DNA from: an uncultured bacterium
Lineage (GTDB): Bacteria; Planctomycetota; JAJSAM01; JAJVHW01
Length of the DNA: 64,000 nt
Direction of reading: 5' to 3'
Assembly (NCBI GenBank): GCA_937996235.1
Contig: CALKVK010000027.1
Location: 1 to 64,000, forward strand
In this document: positions 8,556 through 16,202 of the stretch, one piece after another
Layout of the letters: every line of letters begins with the position of its first letter
Position numbering within the stretch: the first letter of the stretch is position 1
Made by a program: the position numbers and the translations under genes
Notes under the pieces: model-generated
The model's database searches: none
Told to the model about the DNA's origin: nothing
The model's input: the letters and a program-made list of their open reading frames with translations, nothing else

Positions 8556-9641
8556 ATGCACGTCGTGGCGGCCCTGAGCGGGGGGGTGGACAGCGCCGTC
8601 GCGGCTGCGCTGCTGCTCGAGGCCGGACACACGGTCACGGGCGTCTTCCTGCGCAACGGGGTGCGTGCCGGCGGCGCGGCCCGGCGCGCGCGGCAGGGCT
8701 GCTGCGGGATCGACGACGCGCACGACGCGGCGCGCGTCGCGGAGCTCCTCGGCGTGCCGTTCTACGCGCTCGACTTCTCGCGCGAGTTCGCGGCGCTCGT
8801 CGCCGAGTTCGCCGCCGAGTACGCGCAGGGCCGGACTCCCAACCCGTGCATCACGTGCAACCGCGACCTGAAGTTCGGGCACCTGCTCGACTTCGCCGAC
8901 GGCATCGCCGCCGACGCCGTCGCGACCGGGCACTACGCGCGCGTCGAGCAGCTCGGCGAGCGGCTGGCGCTGCGCGCGGCGCACGACACCCGGAAGGACC
9001 AGAGCTACGTGCTCTTCCCGCTCGACCAGCGTCAGCTCGCGCGCACGGTGTTCCCCCTCGGCGGTCTGCGGAAGGCGGAGGTGCGCGAGCGCGCGCGCGC
9101 GCTCGGCCTGCCCGTCCACGACAAGCCGGAGAGCATGGAGATCTGCTTCGTGCCGGACGGCGACTACCGCGCGGTCGTGGCCGGCATCGCGCCGCACGCG
9201 CTGCGCGAGGGTCCGGTCGTCGACGCCGCGACCGGCGCCGTGGTGGGCCGGCACGGCGGAGTCGGCAGCGTGACCCTCGGTCAGCGTCGCGGGTTCGGCC
9301 GCGTCGCCGACGAGCCGCGCTACGTGACGCGCGTCGACGCGGGCGCGAACGTCGTCGAGGTGGGACCGCGCGAGCTGCTCGAGCGGCGCGCCGTGCGGGT
9401 CACGCGCTGGAACGCGGTCGCCGCGCCCGCGCCTTCGGGCACACAGCCGCTGCGCGGTCGCGCGCGCATCCGCCGCAGCCACGCGCCGGAGCTCGCCACC
9501 GCGACGGCGGCGGACGACGGCGACGTGCTCGTGCGGTTCGACGCGCCGGTGTCGGCGCCGGCGCCCGGGCAGGCGCTCGTGCTCTACGACGAGGCGGGGC
9601 GCGTGCTCGGCGGCGGCTGGATGGCGGAGTCGACGTCCTGA
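8556..9641 (+). CDS. mnmA: tRNA-specific 2-thiouridylase MnmA
   Basis: MnmA adenylates and thiolates uridine 34 of tRNA-Lys, -Glu and -Gln. The 361-residue product has the PP-loop SGGVDS (8-13), the catalytic cysteine in NPCITCN (C98) and the second cysteine in MEICFVPDGDY (C197). The C-terminal domain contains GQRRG. The ATG at 8556 has AGAAGG five bases upstream; a GTG six bases earlier is the alternative. It converges on the HU gene, with a strong hairpin between them. Confidence 0.95.
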   Translation: MHVVAALSGGVDSAVAAALLLEAGHTVTGVFLRNGVRAGGAARRARQGCCGIDDAHDAARVAELLGVPFYALDFSREFAALVAEFAAEYAQGRTPNPCITCNRDLKFGHLLDFADGIAADAVATGHYARVEQLGERLALRAAHDTRKDQSYVLFPLDQRQLARTVFPLGGLRKAEVRERARALGLPVHDKPESMEICFVPDGDYRAVVAGIAPHALREGPVVDAATGAVVGRHGGVGSVTLGQRRGFGRVADEPRYVTRVDAGANVVEVGPRELLERRAVRVTRWNAVAAPAPSGTQPLRGRARIRRSHAPELATATAADDGDVLVRFDAPVSAPAPGQALVLYDEAGRVLGGGWMAESTS

Positions 9642-9672
9642 GCCGCCCGCTCGCGCCGGCCGTGAATCGAGC

Positions 9673-9707
9673 GGGGGCCGCGATGCGGCGTGCGCATCGC
9701 GGCCCCC
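9673..9707. terminator. Bidirectional terminator-like hairpin between mnmA and hup
   Basis: A perfect 15-bp stem (9673-9687 with 9693-9707) closes a 5-nt loop. It lies between two convergent genes. No T-run follows on either strand, so it is a terminator by position and stability only. Confidence 0.65.
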
Positions 9708-9799
9708 GGTGCACCCGGACGGGCTGCGGTCGTGCGCGGCTCTCCGGGCGGGAGTTCGTCCCGCGTGCCGGATCCGGTGCGCCGCGCGCCCGGCGCCGG

Positions 9800-10102
9800 C
9801 TAGACGGAGTCCTTGAGCGGCTTGCCGGCCTTGAAGCCGACCGACTTGGACGCCTTGATCTTGATCGACTCGCCGGTCTGCGGGTTGCGGCCCTTGCGCG
9901 CGGCGCGCTTCTTGACGGTGAACGTGCCGAAGCCCACCACCGAGACCTTGCCGCTCTTCTTCAGACCCTTCTGGATGCCGGAGAGCACCGCGCCGATCGC
10001 GCGATCGGCCGAGGCCTTGCTGTCGCCCATCTCCTTGGCGACGAGCTCCGCCAGGTCCCCACGGTTCATCGCCGACTTCGAGTCTGCCTTCTTCGCTGCC
10101 AT
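9800..10102 (-). CDS. hup: HU-family DNA-binding protein
   Basis: HU dimers bend and compact DNA. The product is 100 residues, about ten longer than the usual HU because of a lysine/serine-rich N-terminus (MAAKKADSKSA). The core has the HU signature GFGTFTVKKRAARKGRNPQT, including the DNA-intercalating arm with RNPQTGE. GGAAG precedes the ATG. The upstream region holds a good sigma-70-type promoter (10176-10204). Histone-like assignment is firm; whether it is HU or an IHF-type paralogue cannot be settled here. Confidence 0.93.
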   Translation of the reverse strand: MAAKKADSKSAMNRGDLAELVAKEMGDSKASADRAIGAVLSGIQKGLKKSGKVSVVGFGTFTVKKRAARKGRNPQTGESIKIKASKSVGFKAGKPLKDSV

Positions 10103-10175
10103 CTGCTTCCGCCCCCGGGACGTTCGTCCCCATACGACTCGGACTCGCGACGCACCCGGCCGCGAACCGCGAGGA

Positions 10176-10204
10176 ACTGTAGGAGTGCGCCGAAGCGCCA
10201 ACAA
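10176..10204 (-). promoter_or_regulatory. Sigma-70-type promoter for the HU gene
   Basis: On the minus strand TTGTTG (10204-10199) and TACAGT (10181-10176) are separated by exactly 17 bases, in an otherwise GC-rich region. The spacer contains GCGCTTCGGCGC, able to form a small hairpin. Just upstream, 10216-10232 reads GGAAT-7-ATTCC, a possible operator. The -10 box lies about 74 bp before the HU ATG. Confidence 0.6.
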
Positions 10205-10301
10205 GGAACTTGTCTGGAATGCTTGTGATTCCTGACTCCCAGGCCGACGCGTCGCGCGCGCCGCGGCGAACCGCGCGGCGCGCGCGACGTTGGAGCACGG
10301 C

Positions 10302-12653
10302 GTGAGAACGTCCCTCGGGCGCCCGTCCGCGGCGCTGACGCTGCGCGTCGCGGCGCTGCTCTGCGGCGTCGTCGCGGCGTGGGGGCCGCGCCTGGCCGCG
10401 CCGCGCCCCGCGCATCGCGTCGTCGTCGTCGACGTGTCGGCGAGCGCACTCCCCGCGAACGACGTGCTGCGCACGGCGGCTCTCGGGTTGGGGCGCGGCG
10501 ACCGGCTGAGCGCCGTGCTGTTCGCGCGCGGCGCGCGCCTCCCCGAGGGCGCGCGCGCGCTGGATCCGGAGGCGTGGCGCCGCGCGTGCGACACCGCCGA
10601 CGGCACGTGGCCGCGTCCGGCGCCGGACGCATCGGACCTCGCCGCAGGCCTGCGCGCCGCCGCGGCGCTCGTCGCCGCGGACGCGGAGTCCGCGGCGTGC
10701 GAGGTGCTGCTGCTCTCCGACCTGCGCGCGACGTCGTCTGCGAGCGACGTGACAGCCGCCGCGGCCGAGCTGCGCGCTTCGGGATGCACGGCGTGTGCGG
10801 TCCACGCGCTGCCGTCGCGCGCGCTGGAGCCGTACGTCGCGGCGCTGCGCGGCCCCGGACGCGCGCGTCGCGGCGACACGTTCGTCCTCGCCGCGACGGG
10901 CGCCGCCGGCGCGGGCGGCGCGCGCGTGCAACTCCTCCGCGACGACCGCGCGATCGACGCGCGCGACGTACCGCCGGGACCGTTCCACGTCGCGTTCGAG
11001 GTCCGCGCGGAGCAGGCCGGCGAGCTCGTGCACGAGGTGCGCGCGGGAGCGGTGTCCGCGCGCGCGCGCACCGTCGTCGTGGACGATCGTGCTGCTGCGC
11101 TCGTCGTGGCCGACGGTCCGCTCCGCGCGCCGCTCGCAGCGGCCCTCGCCGACATGCACGTGGCCGCTGTGACGCACGCGGACGAGTTCGCCTCGCAGCT
11201 CGCCGCGAGCGACGTCGTCGTGCTGGACGGCGTCGCCGCCGCGCGTCTCGGAGCGGACGCCGACAGCCGCCTCGCGGACGCCGTCGCGCGCGGGCTCGGC
11301 CTCGTCGTGCTGGGCGGCCCCGACGGCTTTGCGCGCGGCGGCTGGGCCGGGACCGCGGTGGACCGGGCGTCGCCGCTGCGCAGCACGGCACCGGATGCGC
11401 CGGCGCCGTTCCTCTACCTCGCGCTCGACGGCAGCGCGTCGGTGGCCGAGGCGTGGCCCGGCGGTGCCGGGACGCGCGACGCCGCGGCGCGTGACGCCGC
11501 GCGCGCGCTCGTGGCGGCGTTGCCCGCGGACGTCGACCTGGCGCTGCGCCGCTTCGCCGACCGGCTCCTGCCCGACGGCCGGCCCGCGTGGCGCGCACCG
11601 CTCGCCGACCGCGCCGCGGCGCGCGCCGCGATCGACGCGCTGCCGGCACCGGCCGGCGGCACGGCGCTGCTGCCCGTCCTCGCCGAGGCCGCGCGGCTCG
11701 CCGCGACGCGCGGCGACGGCGCGCGTCACTGTCTCGTGCTGACCGACGGTCGGACCGGCGAGGACGCGGCAGCTCTCGCCGAGCGCGTGGCGGCGCTCGT
11801 GCGCAGCGGCTGCGGCGTGACGCTGCTGCTCGACGACGTCGACGGACAGCGGCGGCTCGGACCGGACTGGGAGCGCGCCGGTGCGCGCGTCGTGCTCGTC
11901 ACCGACGCCGCCGCCCTCGGTGCGCACTTCGTGGAGGCGGCCGCGCGCGGACTCTCCGGGGAGGATGCGCTCTCGGACGTCGAGCTGCGTCCGGTCGGCG
12001 GGGCCGCGCCGCCGCCCGCGCACGCTCTGCCCGCGCGCGCCGCCCGTGTGCAGCGCACGCATCCCGCCGACGATGCGGATGCGCTGCTCGCGACGACGGA
12101 CGGCGTCGTCGTCGCGGCCGTCCGCCGCCACGGCGCCGGTCGCGTCGCCGCACTCGCCACGCGGCCGGGCGACGCGGCGTGGCTCGCGGACGACGCGGCG
12201 ACGCGCGAGCTGGTCGCGTCGCTCGCGGGCTGGGCGCGCGCACCCGGAGGCCCCGGCGCGGCGCTCGAGTGCCACGACGAACGCGTCGTCGTGCGGGCGT
12301 CCCGCGGCAGCGCGCCGGCGGCCGTCGCGTTCGACGGCGGGCCGCCCGTGGCGCTCGTGCCCGCGAGCGGCGGCACCTGGACCGCGCGCTTCCCGGCCGG
12401 CGAGCCGCGTCCGGAGCACGCGACCGTGCTCGACGCCGGCGGCGTCGCGCTCGGCGTGTTCGGCGTCGATCGGCCCGCTCCGCCCGAGTACCAGCCGGTG
12501 GTGCCCGTGGACCCGGAGCTGCTGCGCGCCGCGGGCGGCGCGGCGCCGCGCGGTGGGGTGGCGCTGCGGCCGTGGGCCGCCGCTGCGGCGGTGCTCCTCG
12601 TCCTGGCGGCCCAGGTGCTCGCGGGCGCCGCGCGCCGCCGAGCTCACGTCTGA
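10302..12653 (+). CDS. Membrane-anchored protein with two von Willebrand A-type domains
   Basis: The 783-residue protein has an N-terminal hydrophobic segment (about 10-30), a first vWA-like domain beginning VVVVDVSAS, a beta-rich and Rossmann-like middle (VLGGPDGFARGGW, as in glutamine-amidotransferase-like folds), a second vWA domain starting LALDGSAS near 375, and a C-terminal membrane segment (about 755-775). Both metal-site DxSxS motifs are present. This layout matches large BatA-like or amidotransferase-like vWA membrane proteins of unknown role. The GTG at 10302 has GGAG six bases upstream; a TTG at 10290 is the alternative. It probably leads a series of envelope-protein genes on the same strand. 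Confidence 0.8.
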   Translation: MRTSLGRPSAALTLRVAALLCGVVAAWGPRLAAPRPAHRVVVVDVSASALPANDVLRTAALGLGRGDRLSAVLFARGARLPEGARALDPEAWRRACDTADGTWPRPAPDASDLAAGLRAAAALVAADAESAACEVLLLSDLRATSSASDVTAAAAELRASGCTACAVHALPSRALEPYVAALRGPGRARRGDTFVLAATGAAGAGGARVQLLRDDRAIDARDVPPGPFHVAFEVRAEQAGELVHEVRAGAVSARARTVVVDDRAAALVVADGPLRAPLAAALADMHVAAVTHADEFASQLAASDVVVLDGVAAARLGADADSRLADAVARGLGLVVLGGPDGFARGGWAGTAVDRASPLRSTAPDAPAPFLYLALDGSASVAEAWPGGAGTRDAAARDAARALVAALPADVDLALRRFADRLLPDGRPAWRAPLADRAAARAAIDALPAPAGGTALLPVLAEAARLAATRGDGARHCLVLTDGRTGEDAAALAERVAALVRSGCGVTLLLDDVDGQRRLGPDWERAGARVVLVTDAAALGAHFVEAAARGLSGEDALSDVELRPVGGAAPPPAHALPARAARVQRTHPADDADALLATTDGVVVAAVRRHGAGRVAALATRPGDAAWLADDAATRELVASLAGWARAPGGPGAALECHDERVVVRASRGSAPAAVAFDGGPPVALVPASGGTWTARFPAGEPRPEHATVLDAGGVALGVFGVDRPAPPEYQPVVPVDPELLRAAGGAAPRGGVALRPWAAAAAVLLVLAAQVLAGAARRRAHV

Positions 12654-12755
12654 GCGTCCGAGCGGCGGCGGGTGTGCGGGACCCCGGCGTGGTCAAGTCG
12701 CGCCCCGCCGCTCCCGATGAAGGGGGCAGGTCCACATCCGCGAACGGAGGTCCTC

Positions 12756-13343
12756 ATGGCGCTCGGCGCACGTCTCGTTCCGCTCCTCGTCCTCTCTGCG
12801 CTCGCGTGCACGGCGTGCGTGTCGACCGAGACGACGACGGAAGTGCACATGCCCAAGGAGGACGTGCTGACGCGCGCCGAGATCGACCGGCGGATCTACG
12901 AGATCCCGTACATGCACGGGCTCGAGCTCGTCCACAACCTCGAGCGCATCGCGCGCATCGGCGAGCCGGCGCTGCCGCGTCTGCTCGAGGAGCTGCACTC
13001 CGAGAAGGCGGTGATGCGCTCGTCGGTGGCGTGGGTGCTCGGCGCGATGGGCGACCGGCGCAACATCCCGCCGCTGCGCGAGCTGCTCGCGGACCGCGTG
13101 CCCGAGGTGCGCTACGAGGCGGCGGCGAGTCTCGTGGACCTCGGCGACGCAGCCGGCTTCGCGGTGCTCGTCGACGGCCTGTCCGACCCCCAGCTCGACA
13201 ACCGCTTCAAGTGCTTCGAGTCGCTGCGCACCGCGACGGGCCAGGACTTCGGCTACGACCACGACGGCGCGCCCGAGCTGCGTCGCGCGGCGGTCGCACG
13301 CTGGCACGACTGGCTCGACGGCGTCCGCGCCAGCGCGCTCTGA
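12756..13343 (+). CDS. HEAT-repeat protein, probable lipoprotein
   Basis: The 195-residue product has a short signal peptide ending ALACTAC, so a lipid-modified cysteine at 18 or 21 is likely although the lipobox is atypical. Two HEAT-like repeats follow (RIGEPALPRLLEELHSEKAV and the pair around NIPPLRELLADRVPEVRYEA). HEAT repeats form protein-binding solenoids. A strong GGAGG five bases before the ATG fixes the start. Function unknown; it lies between a vWA membrane protein and a TPR lipoprotein. Confidence 0.8.
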   Translation: MALGARLVPLLVLSALACTACVSTETTTEVHMPKEDVLTRAEIDRRIYEIPYMHGLELVHNLERIARIGEPALPRLLEELHSEKAVMRSSVAWVLGAMGDRRNIPPLRELLADRVPEVRYEAAASLVDLGDAAGFAVLVDGLSDPQLDNRFKCFESLRTATGQDFGYDHDGAPELRRAAVARWHDWLDGVRASAL

Positions 13344-13404
13344 CGCCCCGGCGGCCTCACGCGGCGCGCGGACCGCGCCGCCGCGCACGTAGCATGGCGT
13401 CGTG

Positions 13405-14568
13405 ATGCGCCGCGTCGCCGCCGTCCTCGCGTTGCTCGCCGTCGCCGCGTGCGTGGCGCCGCCCGTGGACGTGCCGGACGACGCCGACCTCGACGCGAGC
13501 GAGCGCGCGGCGTACGTCGCCGCCTATCGCAGCTACCTGGCGGGGGCCGCTGGCGGCGTGGCGGAGGTGCTGGGGCCGGCGCTCGCACACGAACCCTGGC
13601 ACGTCCCCTCCCACGTGCTGCGGCAGGACGCGGCGGCCGCCGCGGGCGACGGGGCCGCGCTCCGCGCGTGGTACGCGGCGGAGGCCGCCGCGCGTCCCGA
13701 CGACGCGGCGCGCGTGCTGCTCGCGGCGCGCGTCGCCGGCCGCGACGGCGCACCACGGGTCGACGCCTACCGCCAAGCGCTCGCGCTTGCGCCCGAGTCG
13801 CCGTGGCCGGCGGTCGCTCTCACCTACGAGCTCCTGCGCGTCGCGCGCGCGGAGCACGAGTCCGCGCGCGCCGCGAGCGACGCCGGCTTCGCCGCCGACG
13901 CCGCGGCGCGCGACGCCCGTGCCGACGCCGCGCTCGCCGAGGCGCTCGCGTCTGCGGAGTCCGTCGCGCGGGCGCACGCCGACCTGGCCGCGGCGCACGC
14001 GGCACGTGCGGAGGCGCTCCTCGCGCGCGCCGTGCGGGCCGGGGACCGTACGGCGCTCGCGGCAGCGCAGGACGCCGCGGCGCTGGCCGTGGCGCGGGCG
14101 CCCGGCGACCCGGCGACGCACGCGCTGCTCGCGCGCGTGCGGCGCGAGGCGATCGACGACGCCGGCGCCGAGGCGGCGCTGCGCGACGCGCTGCGGCTCG
14201 CACCGGACGACGCGGACCTGCTGGCGGGCCTCGGGCGCGTGCTGCTCGACCTCGGCCGTCCCGCCGAGGCGCGCGACGCGCTCGAGCGCGCGGCGACGAG
14301 GGCGCCCGAGGACGCCGTGATCCGCACCGACCTGGGCGTGGCGTGCCACGCGACGGGCGACGGCGCGGGAGCCGTGCTCCACCTGGATGCGGCCGCGGCG
14401 CTGGCGCCGGCCGACCCGCGGCCCCTCGAGGCGCTGACGCTCGTCCACCTCGCGCGCGGGGAGGCGGCGGCGGCACGCGCCGCGCTCGAGCGCTATCGGG
14501 AGCGCGGCGGACCGCAGGCGGCGGCGCTCGCGCAGCTCGTGGACGGGGCCGCCGACCCGGCGCGCTGA
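13405..14568 (+). CDS. TPR-repeat lipoprotein
   Basis: The 387-residue product begins with a lipoprotein signal (LLAVAAC, cysteine near 17). It consists mainly of alanine-rich helices, with recognisable TPR units in the last third (DALRLAPDDADLLAGLGRVL and the units after it). TPRs mediate protein contacts. The start is uncertain: the ATG at 13405 follows a GTG in frame and has no obvious Shine-Dalgarno sequence. Role unknown; likely in the periplasm or outer membrane. Confidence 0.75.
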   Translation: MRRVAAVLALLAVAACVAPPVDVPDDADLDASERAAYVAAYRSYLAGAAGGVAEVLGPALAHEPWHVPSHVLRQDAAAAAGDGAALRAWYAAEAAARPDDAARVLLAARVAGRDGAPRVDAYRQALALAPESPWPAVALTYELLRVARAEHESARAASDAGFAADAAARDARADAALAEALASAESVARAHADLAAAHAARAEALLARAVRAGDRTALAAAQDAAALAVARAPGDPATHALLARVRREAIDDAGAEAALRDALRLAPDDADLLAGLGRVLLDLGRPAEARDALERAATRAPEDAVIRTDLGVACHATGDGAGAVLHLDAAAALAPADPRPLEALTLVHLARGEAAAARAALERYRERGGPQAAALAQLVDGAADPAR

Positions 14569-14635
14569 CGCGCGGTCCCCGCTCCGTGCGATGCTCGCGT
14601 GCGTCGCGGGGCCACGTCCCGCGCAGGAGGTGCGT

Positions 14636-15214
14636 GTGCGCGAGGGCCGCGCCGGCCCGGGAGATCGCGCGACGGAGCCCTCCGGACTCGCGCCGGAGAG
14701 CGTGCGGATCGTCGCGCCGCTCGCGGCTGCAGCGGCAGTCGCGCTCCTGCTGCTGGGGGCCGTCCACGGCGTGCGCCTGCTCCCGGACGGCGTCGCGCCG
14801 TCGCGCGCCCCGACTCCGGTGCCGTCCGCACTCGCGCCCGCCGACCCGCCGCGTCCGCCCGTCGGCGCGGCCCCGCGCCCCGACCCGCCGCGTCCGCATC
14901 CGCATCCCGAGCGGCGGGCGGATGACACCCGCGCCGCCCGCGCCGACGCCGAGCTGCGGCGCCTGCGCGACGCCGGCGCCCGCTACGACGCGGCCGTGGG
15001 CCGTCCACCCGAGCGGCTCGAGGACCTCTGCCGGCCGGTGCCCGGACTCCCGGAAGGCGCGCTCGGCGTCGCCGGGACGCCCCTCGACCCGTGGGGCGGG
15101 ACCTACCGCATCCGCAGCGAGCCGGGCGGGCGGTACGTCGTGACGTGGGGCGCGGACGGCAGGCCGGGCGGCAGCGGCGACGGGACGGATCGCCGGCTCG
15201 CGCTCGAGCGCTGA
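14636..15214 (+). CDS. Membrane-anchored protein with a GspG-like (type II pseudopilin) C-terminal domain
   Basis: The roughly 192-residue protein has one hydrophobic segment (about 26-46), a long proline/arginine linker, and a C-terminal domain reading TPLDPWGGTYRI...YVVTWGADGRPGGSGDGTD. That ending closely resembles the conserved C-terminus of the major type II pseudopilin GspG (DPWGNPY...SLGADG...GG.G...D). The N-terminal prepilin methylation motif is absent, so it is not a normal pseudopilin. The GTG at 14636 is preferred because AGGAGG lies five bases upstream; an ATG at 14591 is in frame. Confidence 0.7.
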   Translation: MREGRAGPGDRATEPSGLAPESVRIVAPLAAAAAVALLLLGAVHGVRLLPDGVAPSRAPTPVPSALAPADPPRPPVGAAPRPDPPRPHPHPERRADDTRAARADAELRRLRDAGARYDAAVGRPPERLEDLCRPVPGLPEGALGVAGTPLDPWGGTYRIRSEPGGRYVVTWGADGRPGGSGDGTDRRLALER

Positions 15215-15275
15215 GGGAGGCGCGGCGGAACGCGGCGATCCGGACGCACGGCGCGCACGGCGGTATCCTCGGCGC

Positions 15276-16064
15276 GTGCCGTCGCTGCGCGCCGTCGTCG
15301 TCGCGAGTGCCGCGAGCGCCGCCCTCGCTGCGCTCGCGGCCGTCGTCGTGGCCGTCGTCGCGCCCGCGGGCGGGGACGGCGTCGAGCCGGCGCCGCGCCC
15401 GAGGTTCACGACGCGCCCGCCCGCGCAGGGGCGGCGCCACGCCGACGACGCGCCGCACACGACGCGTCCCCGCGCGGACGCCGCCGCGGACGCGCCGTCG
15501 ACCGGTCTCTCCGCCGCCATCTCGGCGGACGACCCGGCGCGTCGCAACGAGGTGGCGCTCGAGCTGTGGCGTCGGGGTCCCGACGCCCTGACCCAGGCGC
15601 GCGCGCTGCGCCCGTCGACGGTTGCGGGCCAGGAGCTGCAGATGCGTCTCGTCGACGCGCTGCGGCGCCTGCGGCTGCAGCGCCGTGCGACGGACCACGC
15701 GAAGCTCCCGCTCCACCTGCGCCTGCGCTCGGAGCTGGACCTGGCGGCGACGGTGGTGCCCGAGGAGCTGCTGGTCGAGGAGCGCCGCGCATGCGCGCAG
15801 GCAGCCGTCGACTACCTCGGGCCGCGCGCGGACCCGGGCGGCGCGTCCGGGATCGAGCTGCAGCTCGCACGCCTCGAGCTGCTCGTGGCCGAGCGCGACG
15901 CGGGGCGGCTGGACGCTGCTGCCGCGGCGACCCGCGCGGCGCAGGCGCTGGAGTCCGCGCAGTCGATGCTCGCCCGCATGCGCGCGGACCCGGACCGTGA
16001 CGTGGAACTGCTGACCCGCAGCGAGGCGCGGCTCACGCGGCTCGCTTCGCGACTGCGTCCCTGA
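15276..16064 (+). CDS. Hypothetical membrane-anchored protein
   Basis: I do not recognise this 262-residue protein. It has an N-terminal hydrophobic segment (about 6-30), a disordered proline/arginine stretch to about 75, and an alpha-helical remainder rich in leucine, arginine and alanine with a coiled-coil tendency near the end. It follows the GspG-like protein by about 60 bp and converges with the large gene at 16203. Coding is supported by position and composition rather than similarity. Confidence 0.6.
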   Translation: MPSLRAVVVASAASAALAALAAVVVAVVAPAGGDGVEPAPRPRFTTRPPAQGRRHADDAPHTTRPRADAAADAPSTGLSAAISADDPARRNEVALELWRRGPDALTQARALRPSTVAGQELQMRLVDALRRLRLQRRATDHAKLPLHLRLRSELDLAATVVPEELLVEERRACAQAAVDYLGPRADPGGASGIELQLARLELLVAERDAGRLDAAAAATRAAQALESAQSMLARMRADPDRDVELLTRSEARLTRLASRLRP

Positions 16065-16202
16065 ACCCCTCGGTTCCTCGAAGGGCCCGCGCCGTCCGGG
16101 GCGTGCCGCAGCGCTGTGCGCCGTGCGCAGCCGCGCTCGCGCGAGCCCGCGCTGCCGCGCAGGTTCCGTGCGGCCCGGCCGACCGCGACGTGCGACCCCG
16201 CG

